Assembly: GCA_903813345.2 (NCBI GenBank)
Contig: CAIIXF020000003.1
Span: 5,663,815 to 5,727,814, forward strand
Reading direction: 5' to 3'
DNA length: 64,000 bases
Source of the DNA: Owenia fusiformis
Lineage: Eukaryota > Annelida > Polychaeta > Sabellida > Oweniidae
Both the position numbers and the translations under genes were made by a program. The notes beneath the pieces are model-generated. The model had not been told where the DNA came from. It did no database searches and worked only from the letters and a program-made list of their open reading frames with translations. This document shows positions 1 through 13,000 of the stretch, one piece after another (the stretch's first letter is position 1; the number at the start of each line of letters is the position of its first letter).

Positions 1-3000
1 TGAATAGGGTGCAATTAGTTCAACTTCAGTACACTGCACATAACAGTGTACTATTCAACTATTGAACGAATGAATAGGATGTAATTAGTACAGCTTAAGT
101 ACACTGCACGTAACAGTGTACTATTCAACTATTGAATGAGTAAATAGGGTGTAATTAGTTCAGCTTCAGTACACTGCACGTAACAGTGTACTTTTCAACC
201 ATTGTTCGAATGAAGAGGGTGTAATTAGTTCAGCTTCAGTACATTGGGCGTTACAGTATACTACTAGTATTCAGTTATTGGATGAGTAAATGGAGTGTAA
301 TTAGTTAAGCTTCAGTACACTGCACGTAACAGTTTATTACTCAACTATTGAATGAGTGAATAGGGTGTAATTAGTTTAGCTTCAGTGCACTGCACGTAAC
401 AGTGCACTATTCAACTATTGGATGAGTGAATAGGGTGTCATTAGTTCAGCTTCAGTGCACTGCACTTAAGAGATTACTATTCAACTATTGAATCAGTGAA
501 TAGGGTGTAATTATTTCAGCTTCAGTGCACTGCACGTAACAGTGTACTATTCAACTATTTGATGCGTGAATAGGGTTTAATTAGTTCAGCTTTAGTGCAT
601 TGCATGTAAGAGATTACTATTCAACTATTGAATGAGTAAATAAGGTTTAATTAGTTCAGCTTCAGTTCACTGCACGTATCAGTGTACTATTCAACTATTT
701 GATGCGTGAATAGGGTTTAATTAGTTCAGCTTCAGTGCATTGCACGTAACAGTGTACTATTAAACTATTGAATGAGTAAATAGGGTGTAATTAATTCAGC
801 TTTAGTACACTGCAAGTAACAGTGTACTATTCAAATATTGAATGAGTGAATTTGGTGTAATTAGTTCAGCTTTAGTCCACTATACGTAACAGTGTACTAT
901 TCAACTTTTGAATGAGTGAATAGGGTGCAATTAGTTCAGCTTCAGTGCATTGCACGTAACATTGTACTATTCAATTATTAAATGAGTGAATAGGGTGCAA
1001 TTAGTTCCGCTTCAGTGCACTACACGAAACAGTGTACTATTCAATTATTGAATGAATGGATAGGGTGCAATTAGTTCCGCTTCAGTGCACTGCACGTAAC
1101 AGTGTACTATTCAACTATTGAATGAGTGAATAGGGTATAATTAGTTCGGTTTCAGTGCACTACACGTAACAGTGTACTATTCAACTATTGAACGAGTGAA
1201 TAGGGTGTAATTAGTTCAGCTTAAGTACACTGCACGTAACAGTGTACTATTCAACTATAATATGAGTGAATAGGGTGTAATTAGTTCAACTTCAGTGCAC
1301 TGCACGTAACAGTGTACTATTCAACTACTAAATGAGTGAATAGGGTGTAATTAGTCCAGCTTCAGTACACTACATGTAACATTTTACTATTCAACATTTG
1401 AATGAGTAAAGAGGGTGTAATTAGTTCAGCTTATGTGTGCTTCACGTAACAGTGTATTATTCAACTATTGAATGAGTGAATAGGGTTTAATTAGTTCAGC
1501 TTCAGTGCACTTCACGTAACAGTTTACTATTCAACTACTGAATTAGTGAATGGGGTGTACTTAGTTCAGCTCAGTGCACTGCACGTAACAGTGTACTATT
1601 AAACTATTGAATGAGTAAATAGGGTGTAATTAATTCTGCTTCAGTACACTGCACGCAACAGTGTACTATTCAACTATTGAATGAGTAAATAGGGTGTAAT
1701 TAGTTCAGCTTCAGTACACTGCACGTAACAGTGTACTTTTCAACCATTGTTCGAGTGAATAGGGTGTAGTTAGTTCAGCTTCAGTACACTGCGCGTAACA
1801 GTGTACTTTTCAACCATTGTTCGAGTGAATAGGGTGTAATTAGTTCAGCTTCAGTACACTGCGCGTAACAGTGTACTACTAGTATTCAATTATTGAATGA
1901 GTAAATGGGGTGTAATTAGTTCAGCTTCAGTACACTGGACGTAACAGTTTACTATTCAACTATTAAATGAGTGAATGGGGTGTAAATAGTTTAGCTTCAG
2001 TGCACTGCACGTAACAGTGTACTATTCAACTATTGGATTTTTGAATAGGGTGTAATTAGTTCAGCTTCAGTGCACTGCACGTAACAGTTTACTATTCAAC
2101 TATTGAATGAGTGAATAGGGTGTAATTAGTTCAACTTCAATGCACTGCACGTAACAGTTTACTATTCCACTATTGAATGAGTGAATATGATATAATTTGT
2201 TCAACTTCAGTGCACTGCACGGAACAGTTTACTATTTAACTATTGAATGAGTGAAAAGGGTGTAATTATTTCAGCTTCAGTGCACTGCACGTAACAGTGT
2301 ACTATTCACCTATTTGATGCGTGGATAGGGTTTAATTAGTTCAGCTTCAGTCCATTGCATGTAAGAGATTACTATTCAACTATTGAATGAGTGAATAAGG
2401 TTTAATTAGTTCAGCTTCAGTGCATTGCATGTAAGAGATTACTATTCAACTATTAAATGAGTGAATAGGGTTTAATTAGTTCAGCTTCAGTGCACTGCAC
2501 GTAAGAGATTACTATTCAACTATTAAATGAGTGAATAGGGTTTAATTAGTTCTGCTTCAGTGCACTGCACGTTACAGTTCACTATTCAACTATTGAATGA
2601 GTGAATAGGGTGTAATTATTTCAGCTTCAGTGCACTGCACGTAACAGTTTTCTATTCAACTATTTGATGCGTGAATAGGGTTTAATTAGTTCAGCTTTAG
2701 TGCATTGCATGTAAGAGATTACTATTCAACTATTGAATGAGTGAATAGGGTTTAATTAGTTCAGCTTCAGTGCACTTCACGTAACAGTTTACTATTCAAC
2801 TACTGAATGAGTGAATGGGGTGTACTTAGTTCAGCTCAGTGCACTGCACGTAACAGTGTACTATTAAACTATTGAATGAGTAAATAGGGTGTAATTAATT
2901 CTGCTTCAGTACACTGCAAGTAACAGTGTACTATTCAACTATTGAATGAGTGAATTTGGTGTAATTAGTTCAACTTTAGTCCACTATACGTAACAGTGTA

Positions 3001-6000
3001 CTATTCAACTTTTGAATGAGTGAATAGGGTGCAATTAGTTCAGCTTCAGTGCATTGCACGTAACATTGAACTATTCAATTATTGAATGAGTGAATAGGGT
3101 GCAATTAGTTCTGCTTCAGTGCACTGCACGAAACAGTGTACTATTCAATTATTGAATGAATGAATAGGGTGCAATTAGTTCCACTTTAGTGCACTGCACG
3201 AAACAGTGTACTATTCAACTATTGAATGAGTGAATAGGGTATAATTAGTTCAGCTTCAGTGCACTACACGTAACAGTGTACTATTCAACTATTGAACGAG
3301 TGAATAGGGTGTAATTCGTTCAGCTTCAGTACACTGCACGTAACAGTGTACTATCCAACTATAGAATGAGTGAATATCGTGTAATTAGTTCAGCTTCAGT
3401 GCACTGCACGTAACAGTGTACTATTCAACTACTGAATGAGTGAATAGGGTGTAATTAGTCCAGCTTCAGTACACAACATGTAACATTTTACTATTCAACT
3501 ATTGAATGAGTAAAGAGGGTGTAATTAGTTCAGCTTCTGTGCGCTGCACGTAGCAGTGTATTATTCAACTACTGAATGAGTGAATGGGGTGTAATTAGTC
3601 CAGCTTCAGTACACTACATGTAACATTTTACAATTCAACTATTGAATGAGTAAAGAGGGTGTAATTAGTTCAGCTTATTTGCGCTTCACGTAACAGTGTA
3701 TTGTTCAACTATTGAATGAGTGAATAGGGTTTAATTAGTTCAGCTTCAGTACACTGCACGAAACAGTGTACTATTTAACTATTGATTGAGTGAATAGGGT
3801 GTAATAAGTTCAGCTTCAGTACACTGCACATAACAGTGAACTATTCAACTATTGAATGAGTGAATAGGGTGTAATTAGTTCAGCTTCTGTGCGCTGCACG
3901 TAGCAGTTTACTCTTCAACTATTGAATGAGTGAATTGGGTGTAATTAGTTTAGCTTCAGTAAACTGCACGTAACTGTGTACTATTCAAATATTGAATGAG
4001 TGAATAGGGTGCAATTAGTTCAACTTCAGTACACTGCACATAACAGTGTACCATTCAACTATTGAACGAATGAACATTGAATGAGTGAATAGGATGTAAT
4101 TAGTACAGCTTAAGTACACTGCACGTAACAGTGTACTATTCAACTATTGAATGAGTAAATAGGGTGTAATTAGTTCAGCTTCAGTACACTGCACGTAACA
4201 GTGTACTTTTCAACCATTGTTCGAGTGAATAGGGTGTAATTAGTTCAGCTTCAGTACACTGCGCGTAACAGTGTACTACTAGTATTCAATTATTGAATGA
4301 GTAAATGGGGTGTAATTAGTTCAGCTTCAGTACACTGGACGTAACAGTTTACTATTCAACAATTAAATGAGTGAATGGGGTGTAAATAGTTTAGCTTCAG
4401 TGCACTGCACGTAACAGTGTACTATTCAACTATTGGATTATTGAATAGGGTGTAATTAGTTCAGCTTCAGTGCACTGTACTTGAGAGATTACTATTCAAC
4501 TATTGAATGAGTGAATAGGGTGTAATTAGTTCAGCTTCAGTGCACTGCACGTAACAGTTTACTATTCAACTATTGAATGAGTGAATAGGGTGTAATTAGT
4601 TCAACTTCAATGCACTTTACGTAACAGTTTACTATTCCACTATTGAATGAGTGAATATGATATAATTTGTTCAACTTCAGTGCACTGCACGTAACAGTTT
4701 ACTATTTAACTATTGAATGAGTGAAAAGGGTGTAATTATTTCAGCTTCAGTGCACTGCACGTAACAGTGTACTATTCAACTATTTGATGCGTGGATAGGG
4801 TTTAATTAGTTCAGCTTCGGTCCATTGCATGTAAGAGATAACTATTCAACTATTGAATGAGTGAATAAGGTTTAATTAGTTCCGCTTCAGTGCATTGCAT
4901 GTAAGAGATTACTATTCAACTATTAAATGAGTGCATAGGGTTTAATTAGTTCAGCTTTAGTGCACTGCACGTAAGAGATTACTATTCAACTATTAAATGA
5001 GTGAATAGGGTTCAATTAGTTCAGCTTCAGTGCACTACACGTTACAGTTTACTATTCAACTATTGAATGAGTGAATAGGGTGTAATTATTTCAGCTTCAG
5101 TGCACTGCACGTAACAGTGTACTATTCAACTATTTGATGCGTGAATAGGGTTTAATTAGTTCAGCTTTAGTGCATTGCATGTAAGAGATTTCTATTCAAC
5201 TATTGAATGAGTGAATAGGGTTTAATTAGTTCAGCTTCAGTACACTGCACGTAACAGTGTACTATTCAACCAATGTTCAAGTGAATAGGGTGTAATTAGT
5301 TCAGCTTCAGTACACTGCGCGTAACAGTGTACTACTAGTATTCAATTATTGAATGAGTAAATGGGGTGTAATTAGTTCAGCTTCAGTACACTGGATGTAA
5401 CCGTTGACTATTCAACTATTGAATGAGTGAATGGGGTGTAATTAGTTTAGCTTCAGTGCACTGCTCGTAACAGTGTACTATTCAACTATTGGCTTATTGA
5501 ATAGGGTGTAATTAGTTCAGCTTCAGTGCACTGCACTTAAGAGATTACTATTCAACTATTGAATGAGTGAATAGGGTGTAATTAGTTCAGCTTCAGTGCA
5601 CTGCACGTAACAGTTTACTATTCAACTATTGAATGAGTGAATAGGGTGTAATTAGTTCAACTTCAATGCACTGCACGTAACAGTTTACTATTCCACTATT
5701 GAATGAGTGAATATGGTGTAATTAGTTCAACTTCAGTGCACTGCACGTAACAGTTTACTATTCAACTATTGAATGAGTGAAAAGGGTGTAATTATTTCAG
5801 CTTCAGTGCACTGCATGTAACAGTGGACTATTCAACTATTTGATGCGTGGATAGGGTTTAATTAGTTCAGCTTCAGTGCATTGCATGAAAGAGATTACTA
5901 TTCAACTATTGAATGAGTGAATAAGGTTTAATTAGTTCAGCTTCAGTGCATTGCATGTAAGAGATTACTATTCAACTATTGAATGAGTGAATTGGGTTTA

Positions 6001-6810
6001 ATTAGTTCAGATTCAGTGCACTGCACGTTACAGTTTACTATTCAACTATTGAATGAGTGAATAGGGTGTAATTATTTCAGCTTCAGTGCACTGAAAGTAA
6101 CAGTGTACTATTCAACTATTTGATGCGTGAATAGGGTTTAATTAGTTCTGCTTCAGTGCATTGCATGTAAGAGATTACTATTCAACTATTGAATGAGTGA
6201 ATAGGGTTTAATTAGTTCAGCTTCAGTGCACTGCACGTAACAGTTTACTATTCAACTATTGAATGAGTGAATGGGGTGTACTTAGTTCAGCTCAGTGCAT
6301 TGCACGTAACAGTGTACTATTAAACTATTGAATGAGTAAATAGGGTGTAATTAATTCAGCTTCAGTACACTGCAAGTAACATTGTACTATTCAACTATTG
6401 AATGAGTGAATTTGGTGTATTTAGTTCACCTTTAGTGCAATATACGTAACAGTGTACTATTCAACTATTGAATGAGTGAATAGGGTGCAATTAGTTCAGC
6501 TTCAGTGCATTGCACGTAACAGTGTACTATTCAATTATTGAATGAGTGAATAGGGTGCAATTAGTTCCGCTTCAGTGCACTGCACGTAACAGTGTACTTT
6601 TCAACTATTGAATGAGTTTATAGGGTATGATTAGTTCAGCTTCAGTGCACTACACGTAACAGTGTACTATTCAACTATTGAACGAGTGAATAGGGTGTAA
6701 TTAGTTCAGCTTCAGTACACTGCATGTAACAGTGTACTATTCAACTATAGAATGAGTGAATAGGGTGTAATTAGTTCAGCTTCAGTGCATTGCAGCTTAC
6801 AGTTTACTAT
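1..6810. repeat. 70-bp satellite array with higher-order structure
   Basis: About 97 head-to-tail copies of a 70-bp AT-rich monomer fill the left end of the window; copies typically begin TGAATAGGGTGTAATTAGTT and contain the palindrome CAGTGCACTG. Monomers differ by a few substitutions and occasional small indels. Marked variants recur: an ACTAGT-containing copy lies near 259, 1877, 4277 and 5333, and a copy with the shortened CAGCTCAGTG lies near 1569, 2833 and 6288. The segments near 1861 and 4261 are almost identical over many monomers. This indicates nested higher-order units of about 1.06 and 2.4 kb. No open reading frame is maintained. The array extends beyond the left edge. Confidence 0.97.
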
Positions 6811-7029
6811 AATAACTAAAATAAGCTGCAGGTGACACGTCATTTTAAACTCAGCGCTCTTCCCCCATTGTACCATCTTGTACATATCTCAGTGAAAAAC
6901 AAATAACACTTCCGGAATTAAGAAATAAGAAGTATCAGAACCTCTTGATCAACAAAATGCTTTAGAATAGCGCGATAGCTGTATTTATCAGCATGGTATG
7001 ATAAGTAATTACATTACTATACGCACATT
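6811..7029 (+). promoter_or_regulatory. Presumed promoter and 5' UTR of the NHE8 gene
   Basis: This is unique sequence between the satellite edge and the proposed start codon at 7030. It holds ACTTCCGG near 6906, a perfect ETS-family site (reverse complement CCGGAAGT) of the kind common in TATA-less promoters. No TATA box stands out. The start codon has A at -3 and G at +4. The promoter role is inferred from position only. Confidence 0.4.
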
Positions 7030-10000
7030 ATGGATTTAGATACAAATCACTCTCGTAGGACCGTATGGAAGGGTGTACGAAGCGTCGTATTTTGGATGAT
7101 TTTTCTCCAATTATTTGGAATTGGGCAATTCGACGAAAGTATCAATCCAGGAAAAAATCAACATGATACCGTGCAAAAAGAAGGTGTTGCAATCCAAGGG
7201 AAAACTACAACTTTGAATGCAAGGTTTGTTTACTTATATATGATGAGACAGACATTTCTTCATCACTAACCCTAGTTCAACAAGTTAAACCTAGTCTGGG
7301 CCTTATTTCTTATCTGACATTTCTTGTGGCCCGCCCTAGGTTTTACATCCGTGCCTATTCGGCCTTTGATGCAAAAAATTTTAATGATGGCCTATGGCAG
7401 CACATTGAATTCTATGCGCGTTTTATAACTGATAGTGAGAATTTGCAACCAATGAAAGCATAGCACGGAAGTTAAACCCAACCACGGCAACAGAACACTC
7501 AGATTATAAATGAAAGCTGTGGTATTGGGTTTAACTTGTTGAACTACACTAACCCATGTCCAGTGAGCAATTAAACAACGCTCCCCCTTACATGACATGA
7601 AAATAATACATAAAAAGATCTGGATTATACAGGACTATCCTTCTTTCTACAATTATAGAATATAGATGTTCTGAACATTGTGAAAGTTTACCTGTACTAA
7701 AAGGGCAACTCGACATATAAGTGTTACCTGATGAATGGGACCCTCACGTGCCTTCCAAATGGTAGTAAACCAACTCCAACAATAAGTGCAGTTATATAAG
7801 AAATGTAAACGAACTGTAAAAATTCCCAAAAATGACAAGCCAGTCGGAACATTTTGGGGAATTTTCCAGTTCGTTAACATTTCTTGTATAACTACTTATT
7901 GTTGATTGGAGGGAAAGATAAGCTGATGTAGTTACATTGGAGTTCGTTTACTACCATTTGGAAGGCACGTGAGGGTCCCATTCATCAGGTAACACTTATA
8001 TGTCAAAGTTAAGTTCTTGCCTTTTTAACACTGTAACAAGGAGTAGTCTGTCTTGGTTTGGAATTGTTGCAAGCTTCTCTGCTTGTAAGTAATTATTATA
8101 TATATGTCTCACAAAGTCATGAAGCCTGGAACTTAGAAACTGAAATCAGCCATTTTACTCTCGATTTCAAAACATTTACATCTTTGGGTTTTCATGTTCA
8201 CAAAACATCACATAACATTCAGATTACTTGTTGTATTTACACTAGAGCCCTAAGATGTCTTGGGTAAAATGTTTTAGCATTAGCGATTCAAATTCAAAAT
8301 GAAACATGAGGGGAGATGAAAGTAATTGGCTGAATTTAGTAACCCTGTTGGAAGTGAATGGCCCAACAGAAGCCTATGAGACCAAAAATGAGCTTGGTAT
8401 CTTGGAAAGGGGTAATAAACATATGTAATAACATGCATACAATTTAGTTATGGATAAGTGGAACTTTATGTGCATGTTTAACCATACAGTCTGTATAGAG
8501 TTTGGAATTTTTAAAATAATCTCTTAGATTAATATTGATATCAAGTAATTGGCAATTTGAATAACCACTCATTTGGGTGAAAAAGTTTGATGGTTTTATT
8601 TTCAACTCTGATTTTGGCTTGGGTTGGATTTCAGTTCAGTCCTGGGTCACAAATAATTGAGTCAAAGGCAATAAACATTTAAATTTTACTTAATAATTGT
8701 GCTTATTTTCCTTATCTATAGCAGTATCTCACTTTTATGCTGCCAGAATCAGAAATAAACTACAGGCTCAATTTCAATTTATTATTTCAATTTCAATTTA
8801 TTAAATATATGTACATACAAACAATACAAAATAGATGAAGGGAGCGAGACACCACTGAAAGGTGTATGGTGCCCCCTGTAACAATAAAAAATTCATATGA
8901 GTAGCAATTGAAGATGACAAATAGGTATATGAATGGAAAAAATCCTTGGAACTATTATATTAAGTAAAAAAGGTTTTGTTCCTGCGATTTCAGCTATGAT
9001 ACAAAGCTGTTTGGCCTCCTCCCAATGTCCCCGTTTCCTGATATAGTTGGTGTTCATGCTAAAGATAAAAAACATAGATAAGAATTGTTGAGATCAAAAG
9101 TGCCAGAAAATACCCAATGAAATGATGTGTTGGGAATTTTATTGTACAACATGTGAGCACCTCAAAGTCTTGGTTGTGGCTGAGTTAATAGATGATAAAA
9201 ATATTTTGATTTGAATAATTTTTCTGAGTTCAATGATCTTATATTCTCTGGGATTGAATTCCAGATGGTTTTGCCTTGAAGGCTGATTGAAAATTTGCCT
9301 ATGTTAGTGTTAAACTTGGGGCCTCTCAGGTCAAATTTGTTCCTTGTGTCGCGGTCATGGATGCTATAATTGGTTGTAAAGTAAGAAGAATAAAGATCAT
9401 CAATCAAGTCATTATTGCCCTTTACACATTTGAAAACAAATAAAGCAATTCTCAACTTAACAATTTGGTGAATATTTAGCAATTTATGTTCAATAAAGAG
9501 TGGTTTAGTTGGATCTCTATAATGATAAGATTTATTGAGCATTTAACGTATAAATTGTTTTTGAATTGAATGAAGCTTATTTAATAGAGTTTCAGGCACA
9601 CATCCCCGCATTATTATGTCATAATTAAAATTGGAATAAATAAGGGAGTAATAGAGCGTTTTAAGACTTGCAATATCCAGTAGATGTTTGACTTTATGTA
9701 ACGTTCCAATAGTTTTAGATAATTTATTTTCAAGCATATGAATATGATGTTTCCAATTCAGTCTGTCATCAATAGTTGCACCAAGGAAATTGATTTTTTC
9801 AGTTTGCTCAACAATATTATTATCCATGATGATTTTGTTTGAAATGTTATAGTAATGTCTATTGTTTTGGGTTTTAAAGTGTATAAATTTAGTTTTTGAG
9901 ATATTAGGTGATAATTTGTTAGCTTTGAACCACTGATTTACATGTTTGAGTTCATTGTTCAAGATTTTACATTGGGTGTTTAGATTTTGATGACCAACTA

Positions 10001-13000
10001 AAATATTTGTATCATCTGCATACAGAATCATGTCAAGTTTTTCAGAACAAAGATGTGATTTTGGTTTCAAAATTTAAAGAATTTTGCAATTTTGAGCATT
10101 AACTTCAATGAATGAATGAATTATTTCTTGACTTTATGTAGTCGATCATAGAGTGATTTAAATTCTTACGTTAAGGCCTACACCGGATGTAGCTGCAGTT
10201 TAATTGAAAAGTGTTACGATATAATAAAGAGAAGTTATACAATTGCATATCTGAGAAATCTTTTCTCAAATAGAATTCATGCGCTCTTTAAATTTTGGTT
10301 TAATCAATTATATTCAACAGAATTCAATTTTTCTGGAGATTTATCTATCCATTGCTTTTTTTAGATTTTGGCCAGTGTGATTTCTTGAAAGAATAGTTTA
10401 TTTGCTTTTACCCAACCTTGCTTTTAGGAGACTGGATCTTAATTGACATGTAATAAGGCCCATAGTTAGGGGCTTCAATTATTTCAAAATCATATTTTAA
10501 TAAATCATTAGCTTTCCGTTGGTACCAAAATTTGCCAATAACCTGCCAAAGATTAATAATACTTTACTATTACGATAGCCAATTACTCTTCTTCATAGAT
10601 TTAAATACTGTTGCTTTGATGTTTAATTACTTTTGAATGTTCTGCCAAATATTTTTAATTTTATTAAAACTGAAACACCCAATTTGCAATGTGTTGAGAA
10701 ATTAGGATTTCAAGTTTTGAAACTCATGTAATTTTTGCATTATCATTTATGTTTATATCCTTTTTATATTGAATTTATCACAAGTAAAAAAGGCATCAAA
10801 ATTATTTTTTGCTTGGGAGTTTACTCGTCATTATATAAAATCAATTATTGTAAATGCCAAATATTGGAGAACAGTCATACCAAATTGTGAAAATACTGTT
10901 TACCAATTAATGCATATAATGTACATGTATCTGTTGAATCAATGCAAAATAGAAAGTTAAAAGTACAGAGATGTCAAAATCAAAAAGTGTGTGGAAGGTC
11001 TAATTGTTAATGTTTCTACCTTTTGGATTGGAATTGGGCATGGTGCCCAACAAATTGACAAATGGTCTGAAACGTTGGATAACTTTATCTCTGTGGTATA
11101 CAATGATTTGCCTTATTGCATACAGGTAAATGTAACTAGGTCATTTAATTGCCATTTAAGATATAGTTGAATTTTCAACTGGTGCTACTAAGTATTACTT
11201 TCATGAATTGAACTATATAAATGCACATTATAAATTATAATATAATTATGATTTCAAGTTTACAAAACTGATGAAGTATGTTGTGTTTTTAAATATTTAT
11301 TTATTTCTCAATTTTGTCTAGAATTTCAAATAGAATGCTTTATTGGTGCACAACCAGTTGAATGTGCCTGCTGTCTCCTTCATTTGACACAAAACACGAA
11401 AGTAGCTAATATTATGTATTACTTCAGGACATCCCTTTCAATGAAAATCTGTATCATTGCAAAAAACACTGATGAACATTCTGAGTTGTCCATGAGATAT
11501 ATAGTATAGAGTGTTTGAAATGTACATGTATTGTGAATAATATCATTGTTGGATCATGAGATAAACCACATAAACTATAGCTCATTTCAAAATCTGGCAC
11601 AGATATTTTTGATTGTGTGATGATCCAATGACTCAACATATGAAATGTATACAGAGATCTTGCTTAGTAGTGTCTTTGAGTCTGACTTTATTTCACTTAT
11701 GGTCCTTTCATTGTTGTCTTTACCAGTTTATTATGTCACCACCAAAAGTGGTGACATATTGTTATGGTCTCCGTTTTTTTGCGACGGCGGTTGGCGTCCG
11801 GCGTCCGGCGGTTGGAGGTTGGCGTCCGGCGGTTGGCGTCTGTAACAATTTCTTACAACTTCCTATAACTTAACAAATACTGTTTAGACTGACTTCAATT
11901 TTTTTCTAAATCATCTACATGTTCTCAGAAGTTCAAATCTGACTTTAGATTTGACATTTGACCTTCAATGACCTTCTCAAGGTCAAAAAGGTCTTTTTTC
12001 AACTTGCTTCATATTGACTAGATTTTTTTCAAAATCATCTACATGTTCTCAGAAATTCAAATCTGACTTTAGATTTGACTTTAGATTTGACATTTGACCT
12101 TCAAATCTGACTTTAGATTTGACATTTGACCTTCAATGACCTTCTCAAGGTCAAAAAAGGTCTGTTTTCAACTTGCTTCAAATTGACTAAATTTTTTTTT
12201 CAAAATCATCTATGTGTTCTCAGAAGTTCAAATCTGACTTAAGATTTGACTTAAGATCTGACATTTGACCTTCAATGACCTTCTCAAGGTCAAAAAAGGT
12301 CAAAAAGGTCTGTTTTCAACTTGCTTCAATTTGACTAAAAAAAATTTTCAAAATCATCTACGTGTTCTCAGAAATTCAAATCTGACTTTAGATTTGACTT
12401 AAGATTTGACATTTGACCTTCAATGACCTTCTCAAAGTCAAAAAAGGTCAAAAAGGTCTTTTTTCAACTTGCTTCAAATTGACTAATTTTTTTTTTCAAA
12501 ATCATCTACGTGTTCTCAGAAATTCAAATCTGACTTTAGATTTGACATTTGACCTTCAATGACCTTCTCAATGTCAAAAAAGGTCAAAAAGGTATTTTTT
12601 CATCTTGCTTCAAATTGACTAAATTTTTTTTTCAAAATCATCTACATGTTCTCAGAAATTCAAATATGACTTTAGATTTGACTTTAGATTTGACATTTGA
12701 CCTTCAATGACCTTCTCAAGGTCAAAAAGGTCTTTTTTCAACTTGCTTCAAATTGACTAATTTTTTTTTCAAAATCATCTACATGTTCTCAGAAATTCAA
12801 ATCTGACTTAAGATTTGACATTTGACCTTTAATGACCTTCTCAAGGTCAAAAAAGGTCAAAAAGGTCTGTTTTCAACTTGCTTCAAATTGACTAAAAAAA
12901 ATTTTCAAAATCATCTACGTGTTCTCAGAAATTCAAATCTGACTTTAGATTTGACTTAAGATTTGACCTTCAATAACCTTCTCAAGGTAAAAAAAGGTCT

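Noticed and set aside
1-6810. CRISPR-like array of direct repeats
   Set aside because: Whole 70-bp monomers repeat head to tail without unique spacers, in eukaryotic DNA; it is a satellite.
8893-9075. 60-aa minus frame next to the LINE fragment
   Set aside because: It lies in the 3' non-coding part of the LINE and has no recognisable motif.
11613-11873. Frames with repeated GGWRPAVG residues
   Set aside because: They come from the GGCGTCCGGCGGTT tract at the start of the tandem-repeat element.
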